DNA from: Aliiroseovarius sp. M344
Lineage (GTDB): Bacteria; Pseudomonadota; Alphaproteobacteria; Rhodobacterales; Rhodobacteraceae
Assembly (NCBI RefSeq): GCF_025140835.1
Contig: NZ_CP081153.1
Location: 868,001-932,000 of the forward strand
Reading direction: 5' to 3'
DNA length: 64,000 bases
The notes below the pieces were generated by a model, which saw only the letters and a list, made by a program, of their open reading frames with translations, had not been told where the DNA came from and made no database searches. Shown here one piece after another: positions 35,135-42,890 of the stretch. Position 1 is the first letter of the stretch; each line of letters starts with the position of its first letter. The translations under genes and the position numbers were made by a program.

Positions 35135-35162
35135 GACGTCGCCCCTCTTATATGAAATACAG

Positions 35163-35180
35163 TTTGCAACCGGTTGCAAA
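35163..35180. promoter_or_regulatory. LacI-family operator palindrome, copy 2
   Basis: TTTGCAACCGGTTGCAAA is a perfect 18-base palindrome with the same core as the site at 30860. It lies between the minus-strand Gfo/Idh gene (start 35134) and iolD (start 35258), where it can control both directions. Confidence 0.85.
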
Positions 35181-35257
35181 ACTTGTATCTTGGGAATCGA
35201 ATTATCGCAAGCTGCATTCGGCAAAGGGTCGAATTTTCCTGAAGGGTTCGCGCTGAC

Positions 35258-37126
35258 ATGACATCGACACAAAACACAATCCAGCTGACCACCGCACAGG
35301 CGATTATCCGTTGGCTTTCCAATCAGTTCATTGACATTGACGGGCAAGAACTGCGCTTGTGTGGCGGCGGCTTCGGCATCTTCGGGCATGGCAATGTGAC
35401 TTGCCTGGGCGAAGCGTTGCACGGGGTGCAAGATGACCTGCCACTTTATCGTGGTCAGAATGAACAAAGCATGGGATTCGCGGCGGCAGGCTATGCCAAG
35501 CAATGGCTGCGTCAGCGGTTCATGTTCTGTACGGCAAGCGCTGGGCCGGGCACCTCGAACCTGTTGACCAGTGCCGCGCTGGCCCACGCCAACCGGATGC
35601 CGATGTTGCTTCTTTGCGGCGACACCTTCCTGACCCGCTTGCCCGATCCGGTCCTGCAGCAGATGGAAAACTTCAACGACCCGACCTTTGGTGTGAATGA
35701 CGCATTCAAACCAGTTGTTCGCTATTGGGATCGCATTACCCATCCAGCGCAGGTCATTCAGTCGCTGCCCGCAGCGATAGCCACGATGCTTGATCCAGCC
35801 GATTGTGGTCCGGCCTTTTTGGGGCTGCCGCAGGATGTTCAGGGCTGGACATATGAATACCCGTCGGTGTTTTTCGAGAAGAAAGTTCACCGCATTCGCC
35901 GACAATCCCCCGATGCGGATGAGGTCGCGGATGCCATCGCGCAGCTTGCAGGTGCAAAGCGCCCCATGATCATCGCGGGTGGGGGCGTGCAGTATTCCCG
36001 TGCGGTCGGTGAATTGACCGCTTTTGCCGAAGCACACCAGATCCCAGTCGTGGAAACCATCGCCGGTCGCGCCAATATGGTGGCCACTCACCCGCTGAAC
36101 ATTGGCCCGATAGGGGTTACCGGCTCCGACAGTGCCAATGCGATCGCCGAACAGGCAGACGTGATCGTCGCTGTTGGCACACGGTTGCAGGATTTCACCA
36201 CCGGATCGTGGACGGCCTTTGCCAAGGACGCGCAATTCATTTCGGTAAACGCCGCCCGACATGACGCGGCCAAGCATATGTCGCTGCCAGTGGTCGGGGA
36301 TGCAAAACTGTCGCTGGCGACTTTGACCGAGGGGTTGGATTACTCCGCCCCGGCCGATTGGGTCGCCTTGGCGCAAGAGAATAGGCGCACGTGGGATGCC
36401 TATGTGGCGGAAAATGTCTCACACGGCAATCGTCCGAATTCTTATGCGCAAGCCATCGGTGTTGTGAACGGTTTGTGCGATCCGCGCGACCGGGTTGTGG
36501 CTGCAGCTGGCGGATTGCCTGCCGAAGTCACCGCAAACTGGCGGACGTTGGACATCGGAACCGTGGACGTGGAATTCGGGTTTTCCTGCATGGGTTATGA
36601 GATTTCTGGTGCTTGGGGCGCGCGTATCGCGCAGGCGGAACAAGAGCCGGACAATGACACAATCGTTTTTATTGGCGATGGGTCGTACATGATGATGAAC
36701 TCGGACATCTATTCCTCCGTGCTGAGCCAGAAAAAGCTGATCATCCTTGTTCTGGACAATGGTGGCTTCGCAGTAATCAACAAGTTGCAGAACAACACCG
36801 GCAACGAAAGTTTCAACAACTTGCTTGCCGATTGCCCAACCATTCCCGAACCGTTTGGTGTTGATTTCGAAGCCCACGCGGCATCGCAAGGCGCGATCTC
36901 TGAGACAGTATCAAATCCCGCTGAATTGGGCGAGGCCTTCACCCGCGCCAAGGCGTCGGATCGCACCCATGTCATCGTCATGAAAGTCGACGCTTATGAC
37001 GGCTGGACCACCGAGGGTCACACGTGGTGGGAAGTTGGCACACCTCACATCACCGACAGCGATCGCGTGCGCGCCGCCCATTTGGATTGGGAAAGCACAC
37101 GCACCAAACAAAGAAAAGGTGTCTGA
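35258..37126 (+). CDS. iolD: 3D-(3,5/4)-trihydroxycyclohexane-1,2-dione hydrolase
   Basis: A 622-residue thiamine-diphosphate enzyme of the acetolactate-synthase family. LYRGQNEQSMGFAAAGYA near residue 65 includes the catalytic Glu region; the ThDP/Mg2+ motif is in FIGDGSYMMMNSDIYS near 470, followed by VLDNGGFAVINKLQ. IolD hydrolyses the cyclic dione made by IolE to 5-deoxy-glucuronate. It is the first gene of the plus-strand operon iolD-PhyH-iolC-iolB-aldolase-iolG. The next gene's ATG overlaps its TGA by one base. Confidence 0.93.
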   Translation: MTSTQNTIQLTTAQAIIRWLSNQFIDIDGQELRLCGGGFGIFGHGNVTCLGEALHGVQDDLPLYRGQNEQSMGFAAAGYAKQWLRQRFMFCTASAGPGTSNLLTSAALAHANRMPMLLLCGDTFLTRLPDPVLQQMENFNDPTFGVNDAFKPVVRYWDRITHPAQVIQSLPAAIATMLDPADCGPAFLGLPQDVQGWTYEYPSVFFEKKVHRIRRQSPDADEVADAIAQLAGAKRPMIIAGGGVQYSRAVGELTAFAEAHQIPVVETIAGRANMVATHPLNIGPIGVTGSDSANAIAEQADVIVAVGTRLQDFTTGSWTAFAKDAQFISVNAARHDAAKHMSLPVVGDAKLSLATLTEGLDYSAPADWVALAQENRRTWDAYVAENVSHGNRPNSYAQAIGVVNGLCDPRDRVVAAAGGLPAEVTANWRTLDIGTVDVEFGFSCMGYEISGAWGARIAQAEQEPDNDTIVFIGDGSYMMMNSDIYSSVLSQKKLIILVLDNGGFAVINKLQNNTGNESFNNLLADCPTIPEPFGVDFEAHAASQGAISETVSNPAELGEAFTRAKASDRTHVIVMKVDAYDGWTTEGHTWWEVGTPHITDSDRVRAAHLDWESTRTKQRKGV

Positions 37127-37965
37127 TGAAACGTTACACTGCACAAACGGCCGATCCCGCCGAAATCGTTCAAGAGTTGCTGCATGGCGGTGGGGCGGTC
37201 GGTATTTCTGGCCTGTTTACACCTGAAGATATCGCCGAAGCGCGTGCAATCGTTATGGCACACTCCGAAAGTGCGGCCGAGAAAGTCACGCATTTTCAAG
37301 GTGCTGCCGAAGATGCTGGCAAACTGGACCTGCAACGCAGGGTCTGGAACCTGCTGGCCAAGGGCGAGGTATTCTCGCGTATGGCGGCACATCCCAAACT
37401 GATGGAAATCCTTCGCGCCTTTCTAGGCACGGAATTCATTATGGGGTCGATTGCGGCCAACCGCATTCTGCCTGGCGGTCCGGGGCAGGAGCCACATGTG
37501 GACTATCCGTATTGGGACTTTCACAAGCCTGAAACCCATCCGGTTGGGCTGAACGGATCGTTTCCGATGAATGCTCAGGTTTCGGTACTGCTGGATCCGT
37601 TCACCGAGGAAAGCGGCGCAACGGGTTATGTGCCCGGATCGCAACGGGAACTGCGTTACCCAACAGCCGAGGATCGGTTTCACGACCGCTGTGAACAGAT
37701 GACCGGACAGCCCGGTGATGTGGCGTTGTTCTATGGAGTAACTTGGCATTGCGCGATGCCAAACAACGCCGATCACGATCGAAGCGCCATCCTCATCCAA
37801 TACCTGCCGAAATGGGTAAAACCGATGGAGGATATGCCAGCCGCGCTGCCGAAGAAATTCCTAGATCAAGCCAGTCCGGATCTACGCCAGCTTTTGGGTC
37901 TGAACTATCCCTATCCGGAAGTTCTGGACGCAGCGCGTGCCGGCAATACGGAGGGACGAGTGTGA
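37126..37965 (+). CDS. Phytanoyl-CoA dioxygenase (PhyH) family Fe(II)/2-oxoglutarate oxygenase
   Basis: A 279-residue PhyH-like protein. The iron ligands are probably the His and Asp of EPHVDYPYWD near residues 122-131 and the His of VTWHCAMPNNADHDRSA near 206-222, where the following Arg would bind 2-oxoglutarate. Start overlaps the iolD stop and its TGA overlaps the GTG start of iolC, so it is translationally embedded in the iol operon. PhyH relatives hydroxylate or demethylate small molecules; this step is not part of the standard inositol pathway. Confidence 0.87.
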   Translation: MKRYTAQTADPAEIVQELLHGGGAVGISGLFTPEDIAEARAIVMAHSESAAEKVTHFQGAAEDAGKLDLQRRVWNLLAKGEVFSRMAAHPKLMEILRAFLGTEFIMGSIAANRILPGGPGQEPHVDYPYWDFHKPETHPVGLNGSFPMNAQVSVLLDPFTEESGATGYVPGSQRELRYPTAEDRFHDRCEQMTGQPGDVALFYGVTWHCAMPNNADHDRSAILIQYLPKWVKPMEDMPAALPKKFLDQASPDLRQLLGLNYPYPEVLDAARAGNTEGRV

Positions 37966-38939
37966 TCCTGGAAGGTATCGCAAAGCGGAATTTTCTGGTG
38001 ATTGGGCGGGTTGGTATGGACCTTTCGCCTGACCCTCCGGGCACACGCACGCGGGATGCAGAGTGTATGATGGTTGCGATGGGGGGCAGCAGCGCCAATA
38101 TCGCAGCAGGGCTGGTGAAGCTGGGATGCCAGTCTGCCTTGGTGACCAGCGTATCGGATGATGCGGTGGGTTGGTATTGTGAGGGTCAGCTGGATGCTTA
38201 CGGGGTTGATCGCAGCTATGTCAGTCGCATCCGCGGCGAAGAACGAACCTCACTTGCCGTCTATGAAACGCGTCTGGAAGAGCACCAAAGCGTTATCTAC
38301 CGCAACAACGCCGCCGATTTCCGAATGACCATCGAGGATGTAGAGGCTGTCGACTACTCAGCCTTCGGTGCCTTGATCACAGCAGGCACAGTGTTTGCCG
38401 CAGAACCCTCCCGGTCGGCCACGTTTCGGGCTTTTGAACTGGCCAAGGCGGCTGGCCTGCCGATCATATTTGACGTGGATTACCGGCCTTATAGCTGGCC
38501 ATCGCCCCAGATCGCAGCCGAGGTTCTGTCACGTGCCGGAGCCTTGTCGGACATCATCGTCGGCAATGACGAAGAATTCGGTTTCATGGCCGGCGACATC
38601 GCGCTGGGCTTGGACAAAGCACGTGAACTGGCGGCATCGTCTGCTGCGGTTGTCGTTTACAAAATGGGGGCCGAAGGTGCCGTCACTCTGGCCAGCGGCA
38701 CCGAAACACGCACCGGTATTTTCCCGACCGAAGCTGTGAAACCTACCGGCGCAGGGGACAGTTTCATGGCAGGGTTTCTCGCAGCTCTGGCCGACAGGCA
38801 CACCATGCACGACGCGGTGCTGCGCGGGTCCGCCTGCGCCTCGATCGTCGTGGCCAAACCTGGTTGCGCCCCCGCAATGCCAAACACCGCCGAGCTTGAA
38901 GCTTACCTTGCCTCGCATCCCGGTCCCACCGACTGCTGA
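37962..38939 (+). CDS. iolC: 5-dehydro-2-deoxygluconokinase-like PfkB family kinase
   Basis: A 325-residue ribokinase/PfkB-family kinase from a GTG start that overlaps the preceding stop as GTGA. The N-terminal part reads NFLVIGRVGMDL and GGSSANIAAGLVKLG near residues 43-57; the PfkB signature 2, KPTGAGDSFMAGFLAAL, is near 262-278 and contains the catalytic Asp. It should phosphorylate 2-deoxy-5-keto-D-gluconate, the product of IolB. A longer ATG-start frame upstream overlaps the PhyH gene in another frame and is rejected. Confidence 0.9.
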   Translation: MILEGIAKRNFLVIGRVGMDLSPDPPGTRTRDAECMMVAMGGSSANIAAGLVKLGCQSALVTSVSDDAVGWYCEGQLDAYGVDRSYVSRIRGEERTSLAVYETRLEEHQSVIYRNNAADFRMTIEDVEAVDYSAFGALITAGTVFAAEPSRSATFRAFELAKAAGLPIIFDVDYRPYSWPSPQIAAEVLSRAGALSDIIVGNDEEFGFMAGDIALGLDKARELAASSAAVVVYKMGAEGAVTLASGTETRTGIFPTEAVKPTGAGDSFMAGFLAALADRHTMHDAVLRGSACASIVVAKPGCAPAMPNTAELEAYLASHPGPTDC

Positions 38940-38950
38940 AAGGATATCCA

Positions 38951-39793
38951 ATGCATATCGCGCCCCATGACAACCGAAACAAACCCATCGTCGATGTGGA
39001 CCATGAGCTTGTGCCGCTGAACTACTTCAACATCGTCAAACTGACGAAAGGCGAGGTGTTCGACTATGCTGTGCCAGGTTACGAAACCTGCATCGTTCCG
39101 GCGACCGGCACAGTCGACATCGACATCGACGGGGCTTCATTTCCCGCGCTCGGCAATCGCACAGTTGATGTCTGGGACGGCGAACCCGAAGGTGTCTATG
39201 TCCCCACCGGGGCGCATGCGCGCATCACGTGCCTGACTGACGCGACCGAAGTCTTTATCGCCGGGGCGAAATACAACAAGGTGCTGGAACCGTTCGACGT
39301 GCGCGACAGTGCAATTGACCTGGTTCAATACGGTTCTGACGATACCAAAACGCACCGCAAAATCAAACACATACTGGGCGCGAACCATCACGACAGAGTA
39401 GGGCGCTTGTTGGTCAGCGAATTGTATACGGTTGGTCAAGGTGGCTGGTCGGGTTTCCCGTCGCACAAACATGACACGGACAATCTGCCCGACGAAACCC
39501 GCCATGACGAGACCTACAATTTCCGGTTCCGTCCGGACTATGGCTCGGGCCTCCAGATGCTCCAGCGCGAAGATAACGAGCCTGGGGACGCCTATCACAT
39601 CATGAACAGATCAACCGTTCTGATTGACAAGGGCTATCACCCCTGTGCGGTGCTGCCGGGCTATGAGATGTACTATTTCACCATCCTAGGCGGGCTGTCA
39701 CAGCGGTCGTTGAAACAGTATTTCCAGCCGACCCATGCCGCCCAGCTGCACACGATACCGGGTATCATGGACATGGTGGCAAAGTTCAAATGA
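38951..39793 (+). CDS. iolB: 5-deoxy-glucuronate isomerase
   Basis: A 280-residue IolB protein (KduI/IolB cupin-like family). Family features include the metal-binding segment FPSHKHDTDN near residue 174 and the conserved end GYHPCAVLPGYEMYYFTILGG near 235-255. It converts 5-deoxy-glucuronate to 2-deoxy-5-keto-gluconate. GAAAGGA lies before the ATG. The next gene overlaps its stop by four bases. Confidence 0.93.
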   Translation: MHIAPHDNRNKPIVDVDHELVPLNYFNIVKLTKGEVFDYAVPGYETCIVPATGTVDIDIDGASFPALGNRTVDVWDGEPEGVYVPTGAHARITCLTDATEVFIAGAKYNKVLEPFDVRDSAIDLVQYGSDDTKTHRKIKHILGANHHDRVGRLLVSELYTVGQGGWSGFPSHKHDTDNLPDETRHDETYNFRFRPDYGSGLQMLQREDNEPGDAYHIMNRSTVLIDKGYHPCAVLPGYEMYYFTILGGLSQRSLKQYFQPTHAAQLHTIPGIMDMVAKFK

Positions 39794-40620
39794 CGCTTGC
39801 GACATTATCGGAGGTGCTTCAGCCCGCGTTGAAGCAAGGATATGCCGTGGCCGGTTTGGTCACGTTGGGCTGGGAAGACATGCGCGCGTTTGTTGCGGCA
39901 GCCGAGGCTGAAGATGTGCCGGTGATCCTGCAGGCCGGACCGTCGTGCCGAGAACATACGCCACTGCCCATACTTGGCCGTATGTTTCGCCATTTGGCAG
40001 AGAACGCGACCGTGCCGGTCGTCGCGCATCTTGACCACGGCTATACGGCAGAGGAGTGCCAGATCGCGATAGACAGCGGTTTCACCTCGGTGATGTTTGA
40101 TGGCTCTCGCAAACCCTTGGCAGAAAACATTGCCCAGACTGCGGCGATCGCCAACTTGGCAGGTCAGGCCGGTGTGTCCTGCGAAGGAGAGATCGGTTTT
40201 GTCGGCTATTCCGGCGGCGAAAACTCTGCTGGCACCGACCCTGAAGAAGCCGCCCAATTCGCTCGTGAAACTGGTGTGGATGCCATGGCGATCTCTGTCG
40301 GAAATGTTCATTTGCAGCAGGACAAGGAAGGCGGTCTGGACATCGATCGCATTCGTTCAATCGAGGCACTGACCACTGTTCCCTTGGTCATCCACGGAGG
40401 ATCCGGTGTTCCCGTCGCGCAGCGGACCGCACTTGCCCGCACGTCCAGTGTCTGTAAATTCAACATCGGCACAGAGCTCCGCATGGCTTTCGGCCAAGCG
40501 TTACGAGATGCGGTGAATGCCGATCCCACTCGGTTTGACCGTGTGCAAATCTTGAAAGAAACCCATGACCCCGTGGTCGCTGCCGCGCGCCGGGTGCTGC
40601 AAGCGTTCAAAGGAGCCTGA
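39790..40620 (+). CDS. iolJ: Class II fructose-bisphosphate aldolase family protein (IolJ-like)
   Basis: A 276-residue class II aldolase. VVAHLDHGYTAEECQIAID near residue 77 carries the catalytic Asp and zinc His; GEIGFVGYSGGE near 136 and VIHGGSGVP near 201 carry the other metal and phosphate sites, and KFNIGTELR binds the phosphate. In this operon it should cleave 2-deoxy-5-keto-gluconate 6-phosphate to dihydroxyacetone phosphate and malonic semialdehyde. ATG overlaps iolB stop. Confidence 0.88.
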   Translation: MTLATLSEVLQPALKQGYAVAGLVTLGWEDMRAFVAAAEAEDVPVILQAGPSCREHTPLPILGRMFRHLAENATVPVVAHLDHGYTAEECQIAIDSGFTSVMFDGSRKPLAENIAQTAAIANLAGQAGVSCEGEIGFVGYSGGENSAGTDPEEAAQFARETGVDAMAISVGNVHLQQDKEGGLDIDRIRSIEALTTVPLVIHGGSGVPVAQRTALARTSSVCKFNIGTELRMAFGQALRDAVNADPTRFDRVQILKETHDPVVAAARRVLQAFKGA

Positions 40621-40621
40621 A

Positions 40622-41620
40622 ATGCTGAAAATCGGATTGTTGGGGTGTGGCCGGATTGGTCAGGTGCATGCGCGGTCAATCGGACAAATCGATGACGCGC
40701 GCGTGACTGTCGTTGCCGATGCCTTTGCTGACACCGCGCGGGCGCTGGCCGAGAAGACTGGCGCGCAGGTGATGGACAGCCAAGCCCTGATCGAAAGCCC
40801 TGAGGTCGACGCGGTGGTCATTGGTACGCCCACAGACACCCATTACGATCTGATCCACGCCGCCGCTGACGCAGGCAAGGCAATCTTTTGCGAAAAACCG
40901 GTGGATATGTCGGCCGACCGCATCCGGGATTGCATCAAAGTGGTCGAGGCGTCAGGCGTGGCTTTTATGACGGCCTTCAACCGCCGTTTCGATCCGAATT
41001 TTGCCAATGTACAAGCCCGCATCGCGGGCGGGGATATCGGTCCGGTCGAGATTGTGACCATCCAGTCGCGCGACCCTTCGCCGCCGCCGATCAGCTATAT
41101 CCAAAGCTCGGGTGGACTGTTTCGGGACATGATGATCCATGATCTGGATATGGCACGCTTCTTGCTGGCCGAGGAACCAATCAGTGTCTTTGCTGTCGGG
41201 TCATCGCTTGTTGATCCTGACATTGGGCGTGCGGGAGACGTCGACACCGCTGCCGTCACGCTGACCACAGCCAGTGGCAAGATTTGTCAGATTTCAAATT
41301 CGCGCCGCGCAACTTATGGATATGATCAGCGGATCGAAGTGCATGGTGCCTCTGGTATGATCCGCGCTGAAAACATGTTGGAAAATACGGTCGAGATCGC
41401 AAGCGAAGCTGGGTTTCGCAAAGCGCCGGCGCAACATTTCTTTCTGGAACGCTATGAGTCTGCCTATCGCGCAGAGATGCAGCATTTCGTGCGCGGTGTC
41501 GTTGACGGTGCGCCACTTTCGCCGGGCATCTTCGACGGTCTGCAGGCGCAACTTCTGGCCGATGCTGCGACGCGATCATGGACCGAAGGCAAACCCATCG
41601 CGGTGAACGTGGCGGGCTAG
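40622..41620 (+). CDS. iolG: Inositol 2-dehydrogenase (Gfo/Idh/MocA)
   Basis: A 332-residue dehydrogenase beginning MLKIGLLGCGRIGQVHARSI. CEKPVDMS near residue 93 carries the Lys used by the family; FRDMMIHDLDMARFLL near 165-180 contains the catalytic Asp and His. It oxidises myo-inositol to scyllo-inosose with NAD+, the entry step of the pathway. It starts two bases after the aldolase stop. Two more Gfo/Idh genes are in the same cluster, so its exact isomer preference is inferred. Confidence 0.88.
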   Translation: MLKIGLLGCGRIGQVHARSIGQIDDARVTVVADAFADTARALAEKTGAQVMDSQALIESPEVDAVVIGTPTDTHYDLIHAAADAGKAIFCEKPVDMSADRIRDCIKVVEASGVAFMTAFNRRFDPNFANVQARIAGGDIGPVEIVTIQSRDPSPPPISYIQSSGGLFRDMMIHDLDMARFLLAEEPISVFAVGSSLVDPDIGRAGDVDTAAVTLTTASGKICQISNSRRATYGYDQRIEVHGASGMIRAENMLENTVEIASEAGFRKAPAQHFFLERYESAYRAEMQHFVRGVVDGAPLSPGIFDGLQAQLLADAATRSWTEGKPIAVNVAG

Positions 41621-41769
41621 ACCCTTTGTGGACCGGGCTTCTGCAGTTGAGACGAAACATCGATCTCACCAAGAGATGACCGACCTTCACGCAAGCGAGC
41701 CGTCTTCGGCTTTGCGCCAGCAAGGGACCTGTGCAATCATGTTCAGGTATTCGATACGGAGCATAGCTT

Positions 41770-42573
41770 ATGTCAATTACCAAAACGCTTGCTGCCGCTT
41801 GTTTGGCGACCGGCTTAACCGCAGGTCTTGCCTCAGGCGCGACATGCGGAAATACGGCTAAGGGATTTGAAAACTGGAAGGCGGCTTTTGCTGGTGAGGC
41901 AAAGTCTGCTGGCGTCGGCCAGCGGGGATTGCAGGCGCTGGCGTCCACACGGTATTCGACTGCCACCATCAAGGCCGACCGAAGCCAAAGGTCCTTTAAA
42001 TATTCGCTGTCCAAGTTTATGCAGGTTCGCGGGGCAGAGACCATTATCGCTCAGGGGCGAAAACGCAAAGCACGCAACGCTGCATTCTATCAATCACTTG
42101 AACGAGGGTATGGCGTTCCCGCTGGTGTATTGTTGGCAATCCATGGGATGGAAACCGGTTTCGGTGGATTCATGGGTGACAGCGAAGTCGTGTCGGCGAT
42201 TACCACCTTGGCCTATGATTGTCGTCGTTCGGCGTTTTTTACACCACATGCAATCGGCGCGCTGAAATTGGTGGATCAGGGCGCGATTACCAGTGGCACA
42301 CGTGGCGCGAAACATGGCGAGCTGGGCCATACCCAGTTCCTGCCGGGCAACGCGCTAAAATATGGCGTCGATGGGTCGGGTGATGGTCGCGTGGATTTTT
42401 ACAATCTTGCAGACGCCATGGCATCGACTGCGAATTTCCTGCGCAAGAAAGGCTGGAAGCCGGGCAAGGGATACCAGGAAGGGCAGCCGAACTTTAAAGT
42501 GATCAAGCAATGGAACGCGGCCACAGTTTACCAGAAAGCCATTGCAATAATGGGCGCGCGTATCGACGGCTGA
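41770..42573 (+). CDS. Lytic murein transglycosylase (MltB/SLT_2 family)
   Basis: A 267-residue secreted protein with a signal peptide (TLAAACLATGLTAGLASGA, cleavage near residue 23). The catalytic Glu is in LAIHGMETGFGGFMG near residue 128, followed by the MltB-type segments GELGHTQFLPGNALKYGVDGSG and DAMASTANFLRKKGW. It cleaves the glycan strands of peptidoglycan with 1,6-anhydro ring formation. It is shorter than MltB and lacks the C-terminal peptidoglycan-binding domain seen in many homologues. It stands alone, 149 bases after iolG. Confidence 0.9.
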   Translation: MSITKTLAAACLATGLTAGLASGATCGNTAKGFENWKAAFAGEAKSAGVGQRGLQALASTRYSTATIKADRSQRSFKYSLSKFMQVRGAETIIAQGRKRKARNAAFYQSLERGYGVPAGVLLAIHGMETGFGGFMGDSEVVSAITTLAYDCRRSAFFTPHAIGALKLVDQGAITSGTRGAKHGELGHTQFLPGNALKYGVDGSGDGRVDFYNLADAMASTANFLRKKGWKPGKGYQEGQPNFKVIKQWNAATVYQKAIAIMGARIDG

Positions 42574-42890
42574 AGTCAGCCCTCGCCGGGTGCTAATGCC
42601 GAAAAAGACATCCGTCAGACCGGCTTTCATTCGGCTGCGTCATTCACGTCCTGTGCACCAGCGCATTACCGCCGGGCGGCTATGCCGTGACGAAGTGTGG
42701 TTCAAGAAACAGCGGCTTTTGTACCAAGCCTTGGTTGGGAAACAGACAATTTCAACTGTCTGTAAACGCTCAACAATCACTCGAAAATACCCCTCACTGT
42801 TGCAAAAATTGCGGTCTGAGCCAACAATGAACCCATATTTTAAAACTTTTAGTTGATTCTTTTTCACCAGCCGTACTGAGGAGTTTGCCT
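42574..42890. other. Promoter region of the redox operon
   Basis: A small hairpin (GGCTG/CAGCC, 42568-42581) overlaps the transglycosylase stop. The inverted repeat at 42742-42763 is annotated separately. The last 100 bases are AT-rich compared with the neighbours, consistent with a promoter, and GAGGAG before 42891 is the ribosome site. No gene is supported. Confidence 0.5.
42742..42763. promoter_or_regulatory. Inverted repeat ahead of the di-heme cytochrome operon
   Basis: ACAGACA at 42742-42748 pairs with TGTCTGT at 42757-42763 around eight bases, about 128 bases before the first gene. The symmetry and position suit an operator for a dimeric regulator. No regulator gene is adjacent. Confidence 0.4.

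Noticed and set aside
35135..36376. Long extension of the Gfo/Idh frame on the minus strand (781-residue frame)
   Set aside because: It is antisense to iolD and crosses the operator; ATG 35134 has GAGGGG and the Rossmann motif right after it.
41256..42044. 262-codon minus-strand frame across the iolG end and transglycosylase start
   Set aside because: Antisense to two clear genes, with Arg/Pro/Ser-rich translation typical of shadows.
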